Below are positions 44,722 through 53,118 of a stretch of 64,000 nucleotides of DNA, in pieces. The stretch spans positions 14,008 through 78,007 of the forward strand of contig JBKEAR010000016.1 in the NCBI GenBank assembly GCA_047972425.1, given 5' to 3'. Position 1 is the first letter of the stretch, and every line of letters begins with the position of its first letter. Made by a program: the position numbers and the translations under genes. The DNA comes from JBKEAR01 sp047972425. GTDB taxonomy: Bacteria; Pseudomonadota; Alphaproteobacteria; JBKEAR01. The notes under the pieces are model-generated. The model was not told the origin of the DNA and did not search any database. It saw only the letters and a program-made list of their open reading frames with translations.

Positions 44722-45240
44722 ATGATGAATTTAGATAATTATATTGCCCGTGTACCAGATTTTCCGAAACCCGGCATTTTATTTTACGACATTGTCCCCC
44801 TACTGGCCGATGCCGATGCTTGGCAAGTAGCTATTGGGCGATTATCTAAAGAAGTCAGCCGCTTGCAGCCCGATATTTTAATTGGTATTGAATCTCGCGG
44901 ATTTTTGGTTGCCGGCCCTGTTGCTGCCCATTTGGGATTAGGCTTTGCTTTAGTGCGCAAACCCGGCAAATTACCCGGCGAAACAATTGGATTGGATTAC
45001 GAATTAGAATATGGTTCCGACCGTTTAGAAATATCGAAAAATATTATTAAACCCGGCATGCGTGTTGTATTAATGGACGATTTGCTTGCAACTGGCGGCA
45101 CATTAAAAGCTACCGCCGATTTAATTGAAAAAGTAGGTGGCGAGGTTGTTGGTGCCGCCTGTATTATTGAGCTTAACGACCTTAATGGCCGCAATAAAGT
45201 TAACTTCCCTTGTGTTTCTCTATTAAATTACGATGGCTAA
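44722..45240 (+). CDS. apt: Adenine phosphoribosyltransferase
   Basis: It salvages adenine to AMP using PRPP. The 172-residue protein has the family start ARVPDFPKPGILFYDIVPLL, the adenine-loop ESRGFLVAGPVA and the PRPP motif VVLMDDLLATGGT. The ATG at 44722 is 9 nt after GGAG; a second ATG directly follows and could be used. Monocistronic, convergent with mutY. Confidence 0.95.
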   Translation: MMNLDNYIARVPDFPKPGILFYDIVPLLADADAWQVAIGRLSKEVSRLQPDILIGIESRGFLVAGPVAAHLGLGFALVRKPGKLPGETIGLDYELEYGSDRLEISKNIIKPGMRVVLMDDLLATGGTLKATADLIEKVGGEVVGAACIIELNDLNGRNKVNFPCVSLLNYDG

Positions 45241-45242
45241 TA

Positions 45243-46274
45243 TTATAAATCTTTTAAGGCTTTTTTTATAACAGTCGGGAGGGCAATTTGTGCCAAATTT
45301 TCCCTGCTCACCCAATAGGCATCATTCCACCCAATTATATGCTCCATTGTTACATTATAAACTTTTGCCCGCAACTCAATATGGGTAAATATATGTTTAT
45401 ATTCATAAAGGAGCGCTTTATTATAAAGGCTATTTTTTAACCGATCTTCTATCGAGCTTGTGTCATCATTATACCAATTATTCGATGGTAAAACATACAT
45501 CGATGCCAATAAGCCTTGGTTGGGACGTTTAAAAAATAAAATTTCTCCCTGCCGATTGTATACACGATAAAATTGTGCATAACGAATCTCTTTAGCCTTT
45601 TTTACCTGTTTTATCGGATAGTTATTCACTTTACCCTGATTAAATGCCTTACAATGACTTACAATTGGGCAATGGGTGCATTGGGGTTGGTTAGGGCGGC
45701 AAATAAGTGCACCCAGCTCTATCAGCGCTTGGGTGAAGTCCCCTGCTCTATCGGGAATATAAGTAAGTAATTGTTTTCGCTGCTTCTGTTTTAATTTTTC
45801 GCCTATGTCATCCATGAGCCAAAAACGGGCGAATAACCGCGCCACATTGCCATCAATTGCCGCCGCTTTCTGATTAAAAGCAATTGAGGCAATTGCTGCC
45901 GCCGTGTAATCGCCTAATCCGGGAATTTTTTTGAGTTTATCTAAATCTTGCGGTAACTGCCCACCATATTCACTTTTTATATATTGAATACCCTTATAAA
46001 GATTGCGCGCCCGCGAGTAATAGCCCAACCCTTGCCAAAAATGGTAAATTTCATCTTCGCTTATTTGCAAAAATGCATTAAAACTAGGCCATCTCTCCAT
46101 AAATTCTAAATATCGCGGCATAACTGTAGCAACTGTTGTTTGTTGCAACATGACCTCAGATACCCAAGTTTGCCAAGGTTCTACCTTATTATCCTTATCG
46201 GCACGCCAAGGCATGGTTCGCTTATGGGTATCAAACCATAATAATAATCTGTTTGGCCATGTTTGTTGCGTCAT
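45243..46274 (-). CDS. mutY: A/G-specific adenine DNA glycosylase MutY
   Basis: MutY removes adenine mispaired with 8-oxoguanine and complements MutT. The 343-residue protein starts with PWR-type RTMPWR and has the helix-hairpin-helix LKKIPGLGDYTAAAIA, the catalytic Asp region IDGNVARLFARF, the [4Fe-4S] cluster CRPNQPQCTHCPIVSHC and a NUDIX-like C-terminal domain for 8-oxoG recognition. The ATG at 46274 has GGAAAG upstream; an upstream in-phase extension of 52 residues is not family-like. Confidence 0.95.
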   Translation of the reverse strand: MTQQTWPNRLLLWFDTHKRTMPWRADKDNKVEPWQTWVSEVMLQQTTVATVMPRYLEFMERWPSFNAFLQISEDEIYHFWQGLGYYSRARNLYKGIQYIKSEYGGQLPQDLDKLKKIPGLGDYTAAAIASIAFNQKAAAIDGNVARLFARFWLMDDIGEKLKQKQRKQLLTYIPDRAGDFTQALIELGALICRPNQPQCTHCPIVSHCKAFNQGKVNNYPIKQVKKAKEIRYAQFYRVYNRQGEILFFKRPNQGLLASMYVLPSNNWYNDDTSSIEDRLKNSLYNKALLYEYKHIFTHIELRAKVYNVTMEHIIGWNDAYWVSRENLAQIALPTVIKKALKDL

Positions 46275-46354
46275 TTTGCTCTTTCCATATTTTTTCCTTG
46301 TTATTACCTTACATTTGCCACAGTTTAAAGTATTAATTACCAAAGGAGGTTTAT

Positions 46355-46741
46355 TTGAACACCAAAAAAAAGCGAAATGATTATTGGATAAGTCAGCATA
46401 GATATGGTACATATGCGCTTTCTGATTCAATTTCGCGCCTAGCTGCTCTTAATTTTATTAAACGTGGTCTTGGTGATGGTGCTATTGTTAAAGAATGGGT
46501 GAATATTTGGCCAAAACCATGGTCAGATATCACAATACCCAGACGGATCCGATGGCCTTCGAATGAACAGAGAAACGGTGTTTTAGAGATTTCGTTACGG
46601 AATCCGGCAATGGGAACCATTTTATTGCACGAGAAAAATAACCTAATTGAGTCTATTAATATATGGTTTGGTTATCGCGCAATAGATGATATTCGTATTG
46701 TTCGGCCGTCCGAAAAAAAAACACTTACTTTTTTAAAATAG
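46355..46741 (+). CDS. DUF721 / DciA-like protein
   Basis: This 128-residue protein fits the DUF721 family: the helical KH-like domain with VKEWVNIWPKPWSDITIPRRI, a VLEISLRNPAMGTILLHEKNNLIESIN core and a YRAIDDIRIVRPSE end. DciA loads the replicative helicase DnaB where DnaC is missing. The start is TTG, set by a very strong AAAGGAGG 5 nt upstream. Divergence from mutY and a DsbA-like gene downstream is a conserved alphaproteobacterial order. The helicase-loading role is inferred. Confidence 0.82.
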   Translation: MNTKKKRNDYWISQHRYGTYALSDSISRLAALNFIKRGLGDGAIVKEWVNIWPKPWSDITIPRRIRWPSNEQRNGVLEISLRNPAMGTILLHEKNNLIESINIWFGYRAIDDIRIVRPSEKKTLTFLK

Positions 46742-46794
46742 GTTAAGAGAATATCTTTGCCCAATTAATAATACTTTTAGGAGACTAGATAGTT

Positions 46795-47307
46795 ATGAAT
46801 TTTAAAACGATTTTAGCAACAACAGCAATTCTTGCTACAACCGCAACTTTATCTGCATGTAAAGAAGAAGCCAAAGAAGCCGTTCAAGATACACAAGCTG
46901 CTGTAACAGAAACAACTGAAGCCGTAACCGATGCTGCTACAGAAGCCGCTGAAGCAACAACAGAAGCTGTTGAAGCCACTGCTGATGCCGCAACAGATAT
47001 GGCAACTGATGCCGTTGATGCAACAAAAGATGCTGCTGAAGCCACTGCTGATGCCGCAACAGATATGGCAACTGATGCCGTTGATGCAACAAAAGATGCT
47101 GCTGAAGCCACTGCTGATGCCGCTACTGACGTAGCAACTGATGCTGTAGACGCAACTAAAGATGCTGCTGAGGCGACTGCCGATGCGACAACAAATGTTG
47201 TTACAGATGCCGTAGACGCAACTAAAGATGCTGCTAACGCCACTGCTGATGAAGTTGGCAAAGCTGCCGATGCCATTAACAATGCTGTTGATGCCATCAA
47301 AAATTAA
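46795..47307 (+). CDS. Small repeat lipoprotein, LEA/apolipoprotein-like
   Basis: This 170-residue protein has a lipoprotein signal (MNFKTILATTAILATTATLSAC, lipobox LSAC) and then a mature part made of 11-residue helical repeats, paired as 22-residue units such as DAATDMATDAVDATKDAAEATA. Four full units lie at about 46972-47235. Composition is nearly all Ala, Thr, Asp, Glu and Val. Similar 11-mer repeats occur in LEA group 3 and apolipoprotein-like proteins and form amphipathic helices. It would be a lipid-anchored periplasmic helix; its function is unknown. It sits between the DciA-like and DsbA-like genes. Confidence 0.85.
   Translation: MNFKTILATTAILATTATLSACKEEAKEAVQDTQAAVTETTEAVTDAATEAAEATTEAVEATADAATDMATDAVDATKDAAEATADAATDMATDAVDATKDAAEATADAATDVATDAVDATKDAAEATADATTNVVTDAVDATKDAANATADEVGKAADAINNAVDAIKN
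46972..47235 (+). repeat. 66-bp tandem DNA repeats within the lipoprotein gene
   Basis: Four consecutive 66-bp units begin at 46972, 47038, 47104 and 47170. The first two are identical at every base; the third and fourth have diverged, mainly at third positions. The identical pair points to recent duplication, so the copy number may vary between strains. Confidence 0.92.
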
Positions 47308-47336
47308 TTTTTAATTATATGGTAAGGAGAACACCT

Positions 47337-48101
47337 ATGCTTACAACCTCTTTACCAAAAATTCCCGTGCGTAATTTTTTACGCACGGTATTGTTTTTGG
47401 TATTATCTATTTTTTATTCCCAACATGCGCTTGCCGCCGAACAACAATCGAGTGACGCACCCCAATTGGCCATAATCAACATGGATAATGCCCAATTTAC
47501 AAAAGGTTTTGAAGATATGAAAGACCTTTTAAATGCCGCCGAGTTCGACCCCAATAAAGTGCGTATTCTCGGTACCCCCGATGCTCCATTAACACTTTGG
47601 GATATATCGGCCTATAGCTGCCCCCATTGTGCCAATTTTCATAAAGATGCTTTACCCGAAATTTTTAATAAATATATCGAAACCGGTAAATTACGCGTAG
47701 CCTTTATGAATACAGCATTTGATGAATTAACGGCCTATTTTACTGCAGCCACCTATGCCACACAAAATATGGAACAATTCTTAGCTTTAACCAATATGAT
47801 TTATGCCGACCAAAATAAATGGTACTCGCAAAATTATCAGGCCGAGCTTAACCGTATGCTTGCTGCCAATGGTATTAGCCAAGAGCAGTTAACAAAAACA
47901 TTGGAATCTGAAAGTTTAAATAAAAATTTACCCCGGATTTTTGAATATATTTCCGAAGGGCTACAAATTAAAGGTACACCCCATTTTATTTTAACAAAAA
48001 CTGGTGATGCACCCGAGCAATCCATTGGTTTTGTTGAAGGCAATGATAAAAAAGCGGTTTTAGACTTAATCGAAAAAGGTCTTACACAAACGGCCAAATA
48101 G
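47337..48101 (+). CDS. DsbA-family thiol-disulphide oxidoreductase
   Basis: This 254-residue periplasmic thioredoxin-fold protein has a signal-anchor (NFLRTVLFLVLSIFYSQHALA), the active site CPHC at residues 95-98 within ISAYSCPHCANFH, a helical insert and the cis-Pro loop KGTPHFIL. It matches the DsbA/Com1-like proteins found after DUF721 genes in alphaproteobacteria. The ATG at 47337 follows AAGGAGAACACCT and replaces an in-phase start six codons upstream. A terminator follows. Confidence 0.92.
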   Translation: MLTTSLPKIPVRNFLRTVLFLVLSIFYSQHALAAEQQSSDAPQLAIINMDNAQFTKGFEDMKDLLNAAEFDPNKVRILGTPDAPLTLWDISAYSCPHCANFHKDALPEIFNKYIETGKLRVAFMNTAFDELTAYFTAATYATQNMEQFLALTNMIYADQNKWYSQNYQAELNRMLAANGISQEQLTKTLESESLNKNLPRIFEYISEGLQIKGTPHFILTKTGDAPEQSIGFVEGNDKKAVLDLIEKGLTQTAK

Positions 48102-48132
48102 CCTTGTCAATTAAGAACAAATAATATAATTT

Positions 48133-48171
48133 AAAAGCTCAAGAAGATTGTATGATTTTCTTGAGCTTTTT
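48133..48171 (+). terminator. Terminator between the DsbA-like gene and the F0 operon
   Basis: A 13-bp stem (AAAAGCTCAAGAA / TTCTTGAGCTTTT) with a 12-nt loop is followed by T. It ends only 3 nt before the atpI ATG, so the hairpin could also affect atpI translation. Confidence 0.85.
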
Positions 48172-48174
48172 ATT

Positions 48175-48558
48175 ATGAATGAGCCACAAACAATGCAAAA
48201 TAACGAACCCAATAATTTTGAAGAACGCCTCAATACAGCTAATCAGCGAGATTCATCGGATCAGACCCGTAATCGGTATACAAAAGCTGTTCATAAGAGT
48301 ACGAATCCAAATCATAACCGGCTACTCGGTATAACATCAGAGCTTTTAGGTGGCCTGTTTGTTGGCCTTGGTTTTGGCTATATGCTCGATTATTTTTTGG
48401 GTACAAAACCAATCTTTTTAGCAATAATGACTCCCTTTGGTGCTTTTATAGGTCTTTATAACGTGTATCGGCTTATTTTAAAAACACCATCTTCACCATC
48501 TTTACCGCAAGAGACTAAAAATGAAACATCTCACGAAAAAAAGATTGACGAAAGCTGA
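48175..48558 (+). CDS. atpI: ATP synthase accessory protein I
   Basis: This 127-residue AtpI has a polar N-terminus and two membrane helices (GLFVGLGFGYMLDYFLG; PIFLAIMTPFGAFIGLYNVYRL). AtpI assists assembly of the c-ring. The start at 48175 is uncertain: no good ribosome site is visible and an ATG at 48193 is possible. It heads the F0 operon, as in other alphaproteobacteria. Confidence 0.85.
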   Translation: MNEPQTMQNNEPNNFEERLNTANQRDSSDQTRNRYTKAVHKSTNPNHNRLLGITSELLGGLFVGLGFGYMLDYFLGTKPIFLAIMTPFGAFIGLYNVYRLILKTPSSPSLPQETKNETSHEKKIDES

Positions 48559-48658
48559 TTATCTGTTACATTTTATCACTAACTAGCTATGAATTTTATA
48601 GCAAATTAACAGTAAACTATGTTGATTTAAGTGAACACAGGGTAAAAGGGAATAAACA

Positions 48659-49411
48659 TTGGTCGCAAGTAACGATTCTCAGAGCTTTCCGGATCCTCTC
48701 CACCAATTTGATATTGTCGATATCGGCCCCCAAATTCATATTGGCGGAATAGATCTTTCGTTTAACAATTCAGCTTTATGGATGCTCATTGCGGCTGGCT
48801 TAGCTTTTAGCCTTGTTTTTTTTGGTAGTGCTAAAAAGTCGCTTGTTCCCGGTCGCCTTCAGGCTTTTGTCGAAATGCTTTATGGCCTTGTTACAGGCTT
48901 AATTAAAGATAATATCGGTTCTAAAGGTCGGGCATTTTTTCCTTTTGTTTTCACTTTATTTATTTTCATTTTCTTTGCTAATGCCCTTGGGTTAATCCCA
49001 TGGAGCTTCACACCAACATCGCATATTGGCCTTACTTTATTTATGGCCGCATTTGTTATGACAATGGTTACCATTACCGGCTTTGTTCGCCATGGTATTG
49101 GCTTTTTAAGACTATTTGTCCCCCATGGGGTTCCCCCGCTTTTGCTTGTTTTGTTGGTACCCATTGAATTATTTTCGTATTTAGCACGTGTAATGAGTTT
49201 ATCTGTTCGTTTATTTGCTAATATGTTTGCCGGCCATATGGTAATGAAGGTATTTGCATCCTTTATTTTAGTCTTTGGCCTTGTTGGCTCTTTGGGCATG
49301 TTGGTTAATGTTGCCCTTTATCCGTTCGAGCTATTTGTTGCATTCATCCAAGCGTATATCTTTTCAATCTTGACTTGTTTATACCTTAATGATGCTGTGA
49401 ATATGCATTGA
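48659..49411 (+). CDS. atpB: F0 ATP synthase subunit a
   Basis: This 250-residue subunit a forms the proton half-channels beside the c-ring. The essential arginine region LARVMSLSVRLFANMFAGHMV and the C-terminal VAFIQAYIFSILTCLYL are present. The start is TTG at 48659, supported by AAAAGGGA 7 nt upstream and by the alphaproteobacterial N-terminus DPLHQFDI; no ATG fits. Confidence 0.95.
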   Translation: MVASNDSQSFPDPLHQFDIVDIGPQIHIGGIDLSFNNSALWMLIAAGLAFSLVFFGSAKKSLVPGRLQAFVEMLYGLVTGLIKDNIGSKGRAFFPFVFTLFIFIFFANALGLIPWSFTPTSHIGLTLFMAAFVMTMVTITGFVRHGIGFLRLFVPHGVPPLLLVLLVPIELFSYLARVMSLSVRLFANMFAGHMVMKVFASFILVFGLVGSLGMLVNVALYPFELFVAFIQAYIFSILTCLYLNDAVNMH

Positions 49412-49445
49412 TAAAATAACTTTTTAAAATACAGAGGTAAAAATT

Positions 49446-49685
49446 ATGGAATCATTTTTAGATCTTACAATTCTTAAGGCCATCGGTGCAGGTTTTGCTG
49501 TTCTTTGTTTAGGTGGTGTTGCCGGTGCTATTGGTAACGTATTTAATGCGGCTATTAACTCTATTGCGCGTAATCCTGCGGCTAAAGCCGATATTCAATC
49601 ATTTGCATTCATTGGTGCAGCGTTTGCCGAGGCTCTTGGCCTTATGGCTGTGGTTATTGCTTTTCTTATTCTGTTTACACTATAA
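49446..49685 (+). CDS. atpE: F0 ATP synthase subunit c
   Basis: This 79-residue subunit forms two membrane helices of the rotor ring. The loop is RNPAAKADIQS and the proton-carrying acid is Glu in GAAFAEALGLMAVV. There is an AGAGG ribosome site. It lies between atpB and the b' gene. Confidence 0.97.
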   Translation: MESFLDLTILKAIGAGFAVLCLGGVAGAIGNVFNAAINSIARNPAAKADIQSFAFIGAAFAEALGLMAVVIAFLILFTL

Positions 49686-49701
49686 AATAAGGATTTTTGC
49701 A

Positions 49702-50262
49702 ATGAAGTTTAAAGCACCCATAATCATTACGGGTAGTTTACTATTAAATATAGCCTTTGCCGAAGGTGGTAGTATTCCGCAATTAGATTTTGCGACTTGG
49801 CCAAAACAGATTTTTTGGTTAGTGATTATTTTTGGTGGTTTATATTTAGCATTGCAAAAAGTTGCTTTACCCCAAGTAAGTGATACAATTGCTTTAAGGG
49901 AGAACCGCATTGCGGATCGCCTTGCTGACGCAAAAAAACTTTTTAAAGAATCACAAGAAAGCCAATCAGAGCAAAATACCCGTTTGATTTCAGCACGGGA
50001 AGAAGCCAATAAAATTCGTATTTTGGCTCGTGACGAGGTTGGTAGTCTGCATAAAGCTGAGCTTTCTAAATTAGATGAACAATTGAATGAAAAGCTTGAT
50101 CAAGCCGAGGCATCAATTGCGCAACAATCGAAAGATGCTCTATTAGAGATTAACGATAGTGCGGCCAAAGCAGCAGAGCAAATTTATACGCAAATTACTG
50201 GCAAGCCGATTACTGAAGGTGCAGCCCAAAATGTAATCTCGGTATTAAGCAAAGGGAATTAG
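49702..50262 (+). CDS. atpG: F0 ATP synthase subunit b'
   Basis: This 186-residue b' subunit has a membrane helix (IFWLVIIFGGLYLALQKVALPQV) and a long charged coiled coil. Together with the following b gene it makes the heterodimeric stator typical of alphaproteobacteria and cyanobacteria. The N-terminus (MKFKAPIIITGSLLLNIAFA) looks like a signal sequence ahead of the anchor. ATAAGGAT precedes the ATG at 49702. Symbol use varies (atpG or atpF2). Confidence 0.92.
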   Translation: MKFKAPIIITGSLLLNIAFAEGGSIPQLDFATWPKQIFWLVIIFGGLYLALQKVALPQVSDTIALRENRIADRLADAKKLFKESQESQSEQNTRLISAREEANKIRILARDEVGSLHKAELSKLDEQLNEKLDQAEASIAQQSKDALLEINDSAAKAAEQIYTQITGKPITEGAAQNVISVLSKGN

Positions 50263-50265
50263 CGG

Positions 50266-50856
50266 ATGAATAAATTATATGCTCTTTTCATAACTTTTTT
50301 TGGTTTACTTTCAATGCCCTCTTGGGCACGGGATTTATCCCATGGCGCAGAAGAAGGCCATAAAAGTATATTATCCGACCCCACTTTTTGGTTAGCAATA
50401 TCTTTTATTATCTTTATTGCAGTTGCTGCAAAACCAGCTTTTAAAGCCATTGCAGCCATGTTGGATAAACGTGCGCAACTTATTGAAGAGCGTTTAGAAG
50501 AAGCCCGTAAATTAAAGGAAGAAGCTGTAGAAATGCGTGCCGAAGCCGAACGTGCCCAGCATGAGGCTATTGAAGAAGCGGCTCGGATTATAGAATATGC
50601 CAAAAAAGATGCCGAACATATTCGGGAGCTTGGTATTACTAGCTTAGAAAAAGCGATTGAAAAGAAAAAATCACTGGTCGAGCAACGCATAAGTTCGGCA
50701 CAAGAAAAAGCAATTAATGAGATTAAAGGGCAAACGGCCAATATTGCGTATCAGGCGGCCAATAAACTCATTGATGAAAATTATACGTCTAAAGATGATG
50801 ATACCTTAATTGATGATACAATTAATAATCTTTCGGATCTGATGCAACGATCTTAG
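50266..50856 (+). CDS. atpF: F0 ATP synthase subunit b
   Basis: This 196-residue stator subunit has an N-terminal signal-like helix (LYALFITFFGLLSMPSWA), a membrane helix (PTFWLAISFIIFIAVAAKP) and a long heptad helix with RAQLIEERLEEARKLKEEA that reaches F1. It lies 3 nt after b'. The F1 genes are not here, as expected for this class. Confidence 0.93.
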   Translation: MNKLYALFITFFGLLSMPSWARDLSHGAEEGHKSILSDPTFWLAISFIIFIAVAAKPAFKAIAAMLDKRAQLIEERLEEARKLKEEAVEMRAEAERAQHEAIEEAARIIEYAKKDAEHIRELGITSLEKAIEKKKSLVEQRISSAQEKAINEIKGQTANIAYQAANKLIDENYTSKDDDTLIDDTINNLSDLMQRS

Positions 50857-50881
50857 GATTTATTATTGATAAATCGACTTT

Positions 50882-50907
50882 AAGCTCCTATAATTAGGAG
50901 CTTTTTC
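50882..50907 (+). terminator. Terminator of the F0 operon
   Basis: A 9-bp stem (AAGCTCCTA / TAGGAGCTT) with a 4-nt loop is followed by TTT, 25 nt after the atpF stop. Confidence 0.88.
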
Positions 50908-50927
50908 TTTATCGATAAGGACTCTTG

Positions 50928-51257
50928 ATGATTGCCCAAACTCCACCCCCACCCTATTATGCCGTTATTTTTACTTCTGTTCGTACCCAAGGAGATAACG
51001 GATATGATGCCATGGCAAATAAAATGCTTGAGCTTGCACAAAAACAAAAAGGTTTCTTAGGTTTGGAAAGCAGCCGTACCGATATTGGTATTACGGTATC
51101 CTATTGGGAAAGCTTAGAAGCAATAAAAATATGGAAAGAAAATTTGGATCATAAACTTGCCCAAAAATTGGGGAAAGATAAATGGTATCAATCTTATAAA
51201 ATTCGTATCGCTAAGGTTGAGCGTGATTACGGTTTTAGCAATCAACCCGCAACATAA
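50928..51257 (+). CDS. Antibiotic biosynthesis monooxygenase (ABM)-domain protein
   Basis: This 109-residue dimeric alpha-beta-barrel protein resembles the YqjZ-type ABM family (YYAVIFTSVRTQGDNGYDAMANKM; KGFLGLESSRTDIGITVSYW; EAIKIWKENLDHKLAQKLGKDKWYQSY). Such small enzymes act on quinones, heme or unknown substrates. The ATG at 50928 has AAGGA 8 nt upstream. A frameshifted VOC gene follows 11 nt later, likely co-transcribed. Confidence 0.82.
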   Translation: MIAQTPPPPYYAVIFTSVRTQGDNGYDAMANKMLELAQKQKGFLGLESSRTDIGITVSYWESLEAIKIWKENLDHKLAQKLGKDKWYQSYKIRIAKVERDYGFSNQPAT

Positions 51258-51268
51258 GGATAAAGATA

Positions 51269-51648
51269 ATGCATATTGCCCATATAGCCATGCCAAAGAT
51301 ATAGAAAAGCTTAAAGAATTCTATATAAAATATTTTCGTGCAACATCTAATGAAAAATATACGAATGCAACCAAAGGATTTGAAAGCTATTTTTTGACCT
51401 TTAATGGCCAAACCACATTAGAGATTATGAAAAAAACAAGTATAGCAGGAGAATTTGATAGTACCGAAACTTTTGGCCTTACCCATATTGCATTTTCTGT
51501 GGGTAGTAAAGAGACCGTAGATAAACTTACAGCAACCCTTATCCAAGACGGTTACACCAAGCTTGATGGCTCAAGATATACAGGCGACGGTTATTATGAA
51601 TCTCTCTTTTTAGACCCAGAGAATAATCGGATAGAAATCACCATTTAG
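51269..51648 (+). pseudogene. VOC (glyoxalase-fold) gene with an N-terminal frameshift
   Basis: The proper start, with AAGGATAAAG upstream, gives MHIAHIAMPKI then a stop, while the family sequence continues one frame over as AKDIEKLKEFYIKYF ... FGLTHIAFSVG ... SLFLDPENNRIEITI. Compared with the intact VOC gene at 59851 (MKINHIALYVHDLEKM), about 1 or 4 nt are missing near 51293. The first metal-ligand His is thus separated from the rest. It is either a young pseudogene or a sequencing error. Confidence 0.72.
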
Positions 51649-51660
51649 AAATAGATACGA

Positions 51661-51684
51661 AAAAGGGCCCCTTGCGGAGCCCTA
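51661..51684 (-). terminator. Terminator on the minus strand, downstream of the ROK gene
   Basis: Read on the minus strand, AGGGCTCC-GCAA-GGGGCCCT forms an 8-bp stem with one mismatch, followed by TTTTT. It lies about 170 nt beyond the ROK stop. The VOC gene on the other strand ends just before it. Confidence 0.65.
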
Positions 51685-51854
51685 TATCGTGTAAAAAAGG
51701 GGAGAATATCGAAAAAGAATCTTATGCTCTTTGCTCGATAATAATAATATAGGCTGTCAATGTGCAAATAGCGAGGTTTTAAAGTGATTTTTTTGGGGTC
51801 ATTTTGTGTCCAAAATATGTTAATAACATCCAACCGGGGAGTTTAAACGGTTTT

Positions 51855-52970
51855 TTATACAACTTCCCGATTAATATATTTTTTTAACGCATAACGTGCA
51901 GCACCATAAGCATAGACCTTTTGCCCAACTTCGGTGGCTATTTTGATTTTTGCTTTACGCTTAGACACACGCTCTGGTGCCTCAAGATAATCCAAACTAA
52001 TAAATTTGCGCATTTCTTTTAATACCAGCCGCGGGAATAACCCACCCAATATAATCTTTTTAGGGTCAAATAACTCCACCACCGCACTTAAAGGCATTGA
52101 AAGTTCGGTACCTTGTTGTTCTATCCACTGCATGAGTTTACTGTTTTTTTGCCGAAAAAGGGCTTCAATTTTATCAACCGATAATTCATTAACATCGGTA
52201 TTTAAATATTTAGCCAAATCTACCACCGATGGCCGCGGGTTTTTATAAGGGAAAAATGCGCCAATATTACCGGCATAAGAATGTGCGCCCAAATAGCTTT
52301 TACCTTTTACAATCAATGCACCGCCAATACCGTAATCGACATTAAAAATAAAAATATTTTTTGATGTTTTTTTATTCCGCACCGTGGCAAAAAACGATAG
52401 CGCAATACTATGATGAATGATCCAAATAGCCGGGTCATCAAAACTCTCTACCAATATTGAGTGAAAATCCACCTGCTCTAACTCATTTTCAAAATATGCA
52501 AAATCGACAATTGCTCCTTTATTGGTTGTTGTCGCAGGTAACGATAAACTAATATAGTCAATATGTTGCCGGTTCGGGATATAACATTTTGCCTCTTTAA
52601 TTAAATTGTTATATTGTTGCTGATAGTAATTGGCATCAAAAATTTTAGGGAGTTGTATTTCTTTTTCCCATATAATATTTAGGCCAAAATCCATAATGCA
52701 AATTGTAATATTCCACAACCGAGCAGAAATACCCATAAAATAAGCTTTTGTCGGATTAATATTCAATATTTTATAAGGTTTACCTTTCTCACGTTTTTGT
52801 AAATCAGGATCCGATTCTGCAATAAACCCACCCTCTATTAACCGATTAACAATTTTTGCCGTGGCGGCTTTGGATAGACCGACTTTATCTTGGATATGAA
52901 AACGGCGGCATCCGGTATTTTCGCGAATGAAGTCTAAAAGTATTTTATCGTTATTTTGTTTGTAATTCAT
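51855..52970 (-). CDS. ROK-family transcriptional regulator (NagC/XylR type)
   Basis: This 371-residue regulator has an N-terminal winged helix (FHIQDKVGLSKAATAKIVNRL) and a C-terminal ROK sugar-kinase-like domain (FNVDYGIGGALIVKGKSYLGAHSYAGNIGAFF). The usual zinc-site cysteine cluster of ROK proteins is not evident, so ligand sensing may differ. It is transcribed away from the GDPD-ABC operon, across a spacer with a clear palindrome, and probably controls that operon. Confidence 0.88.
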   Translation of the reverse strand: MNYKQNNDKILLDFIRENTGCRRFHIQDKVGLSKAATAKIVNRLIEGGFIAESDPDLQKREKGKPYKILNINPTKAYFMGISARLWNITICIMDFGLNIIWEKEIQLPKIFDANYYQQQYNNLIKEAKCYIPNRQHIDYISLSLPATTTNKGAIVDFAYFENELEQVDFHSILVESFDDPAIWIIHHSIALSFFATVRNKKTSKNIFIFNVDYGIGGALIVKGKSYLGAHSYAGNIGAFFPYKNPRPSVVDLAKYLNTDVNELSVDKIEALFRQKNSKLMQWIEQQGTELSMPLSAVVELFDPKKIILGGLFPRLVLKEMRKFISLDYLEAPERVSKRKAKIKIATEVGQKVYAYGAARYALKKYINREVV

Positions 52971-53046
52971 CTGATATCGCCTTGTATTGCTTGATAATCA
53001 TAAGCAAAACCCTTTTTTAATGCAAGCAGTCTTCATAATTTTTCTT

Positions 53047-53091
53047 TTGACAGAAATTTAAAAATATGATTTAGTCTCCATTGTAGACTAA
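53047..53091 (+). promoter_or_regulatory. Candidate promoter and ROK operator of the GDPD-ABC operon
   Basis: A perfect -35 TTGACA (53047-53052) is followed at 17-18 nt by a -10-like TTTAGT. This overlaps a perfect 7-bp inverted repeat TTAGTCT-N7-AGACTAA (53071-53091). ROK repressors of the XylR/NagC group bind sites with TTAGT...ACTAA ends. A regulator bound here would block RNA polymerase, which fits repression of the downstream genes. Confidence 0.6.
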
Positions 53092-53118
53092 TTAATGATG
53101 ATAGGATTTATACTATAA

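Noticed and set aside
46884..47300. Long minus-strand ORF opposite the repeat lipoprotein
   Set aside because: It is a mirror of the Ala/Thr-rich repeats (SAVASAAS-type); it has no start signals and the plus-strand frame has a lipoprotein signal and ribosome site.
46931..47300. CRISPR-like tandem repeats
   Set aside because: The 66-bp units are in-frame protein repeats without spacers and there are no cas genes.
49513..49701. N-terminal extension of the b' subunit overlapping atpE
   Set aside because: The extension is the out-of-frame shadow of subunit c; the ATG at 49702 has its own ribosome site and gives a normal b' protein.
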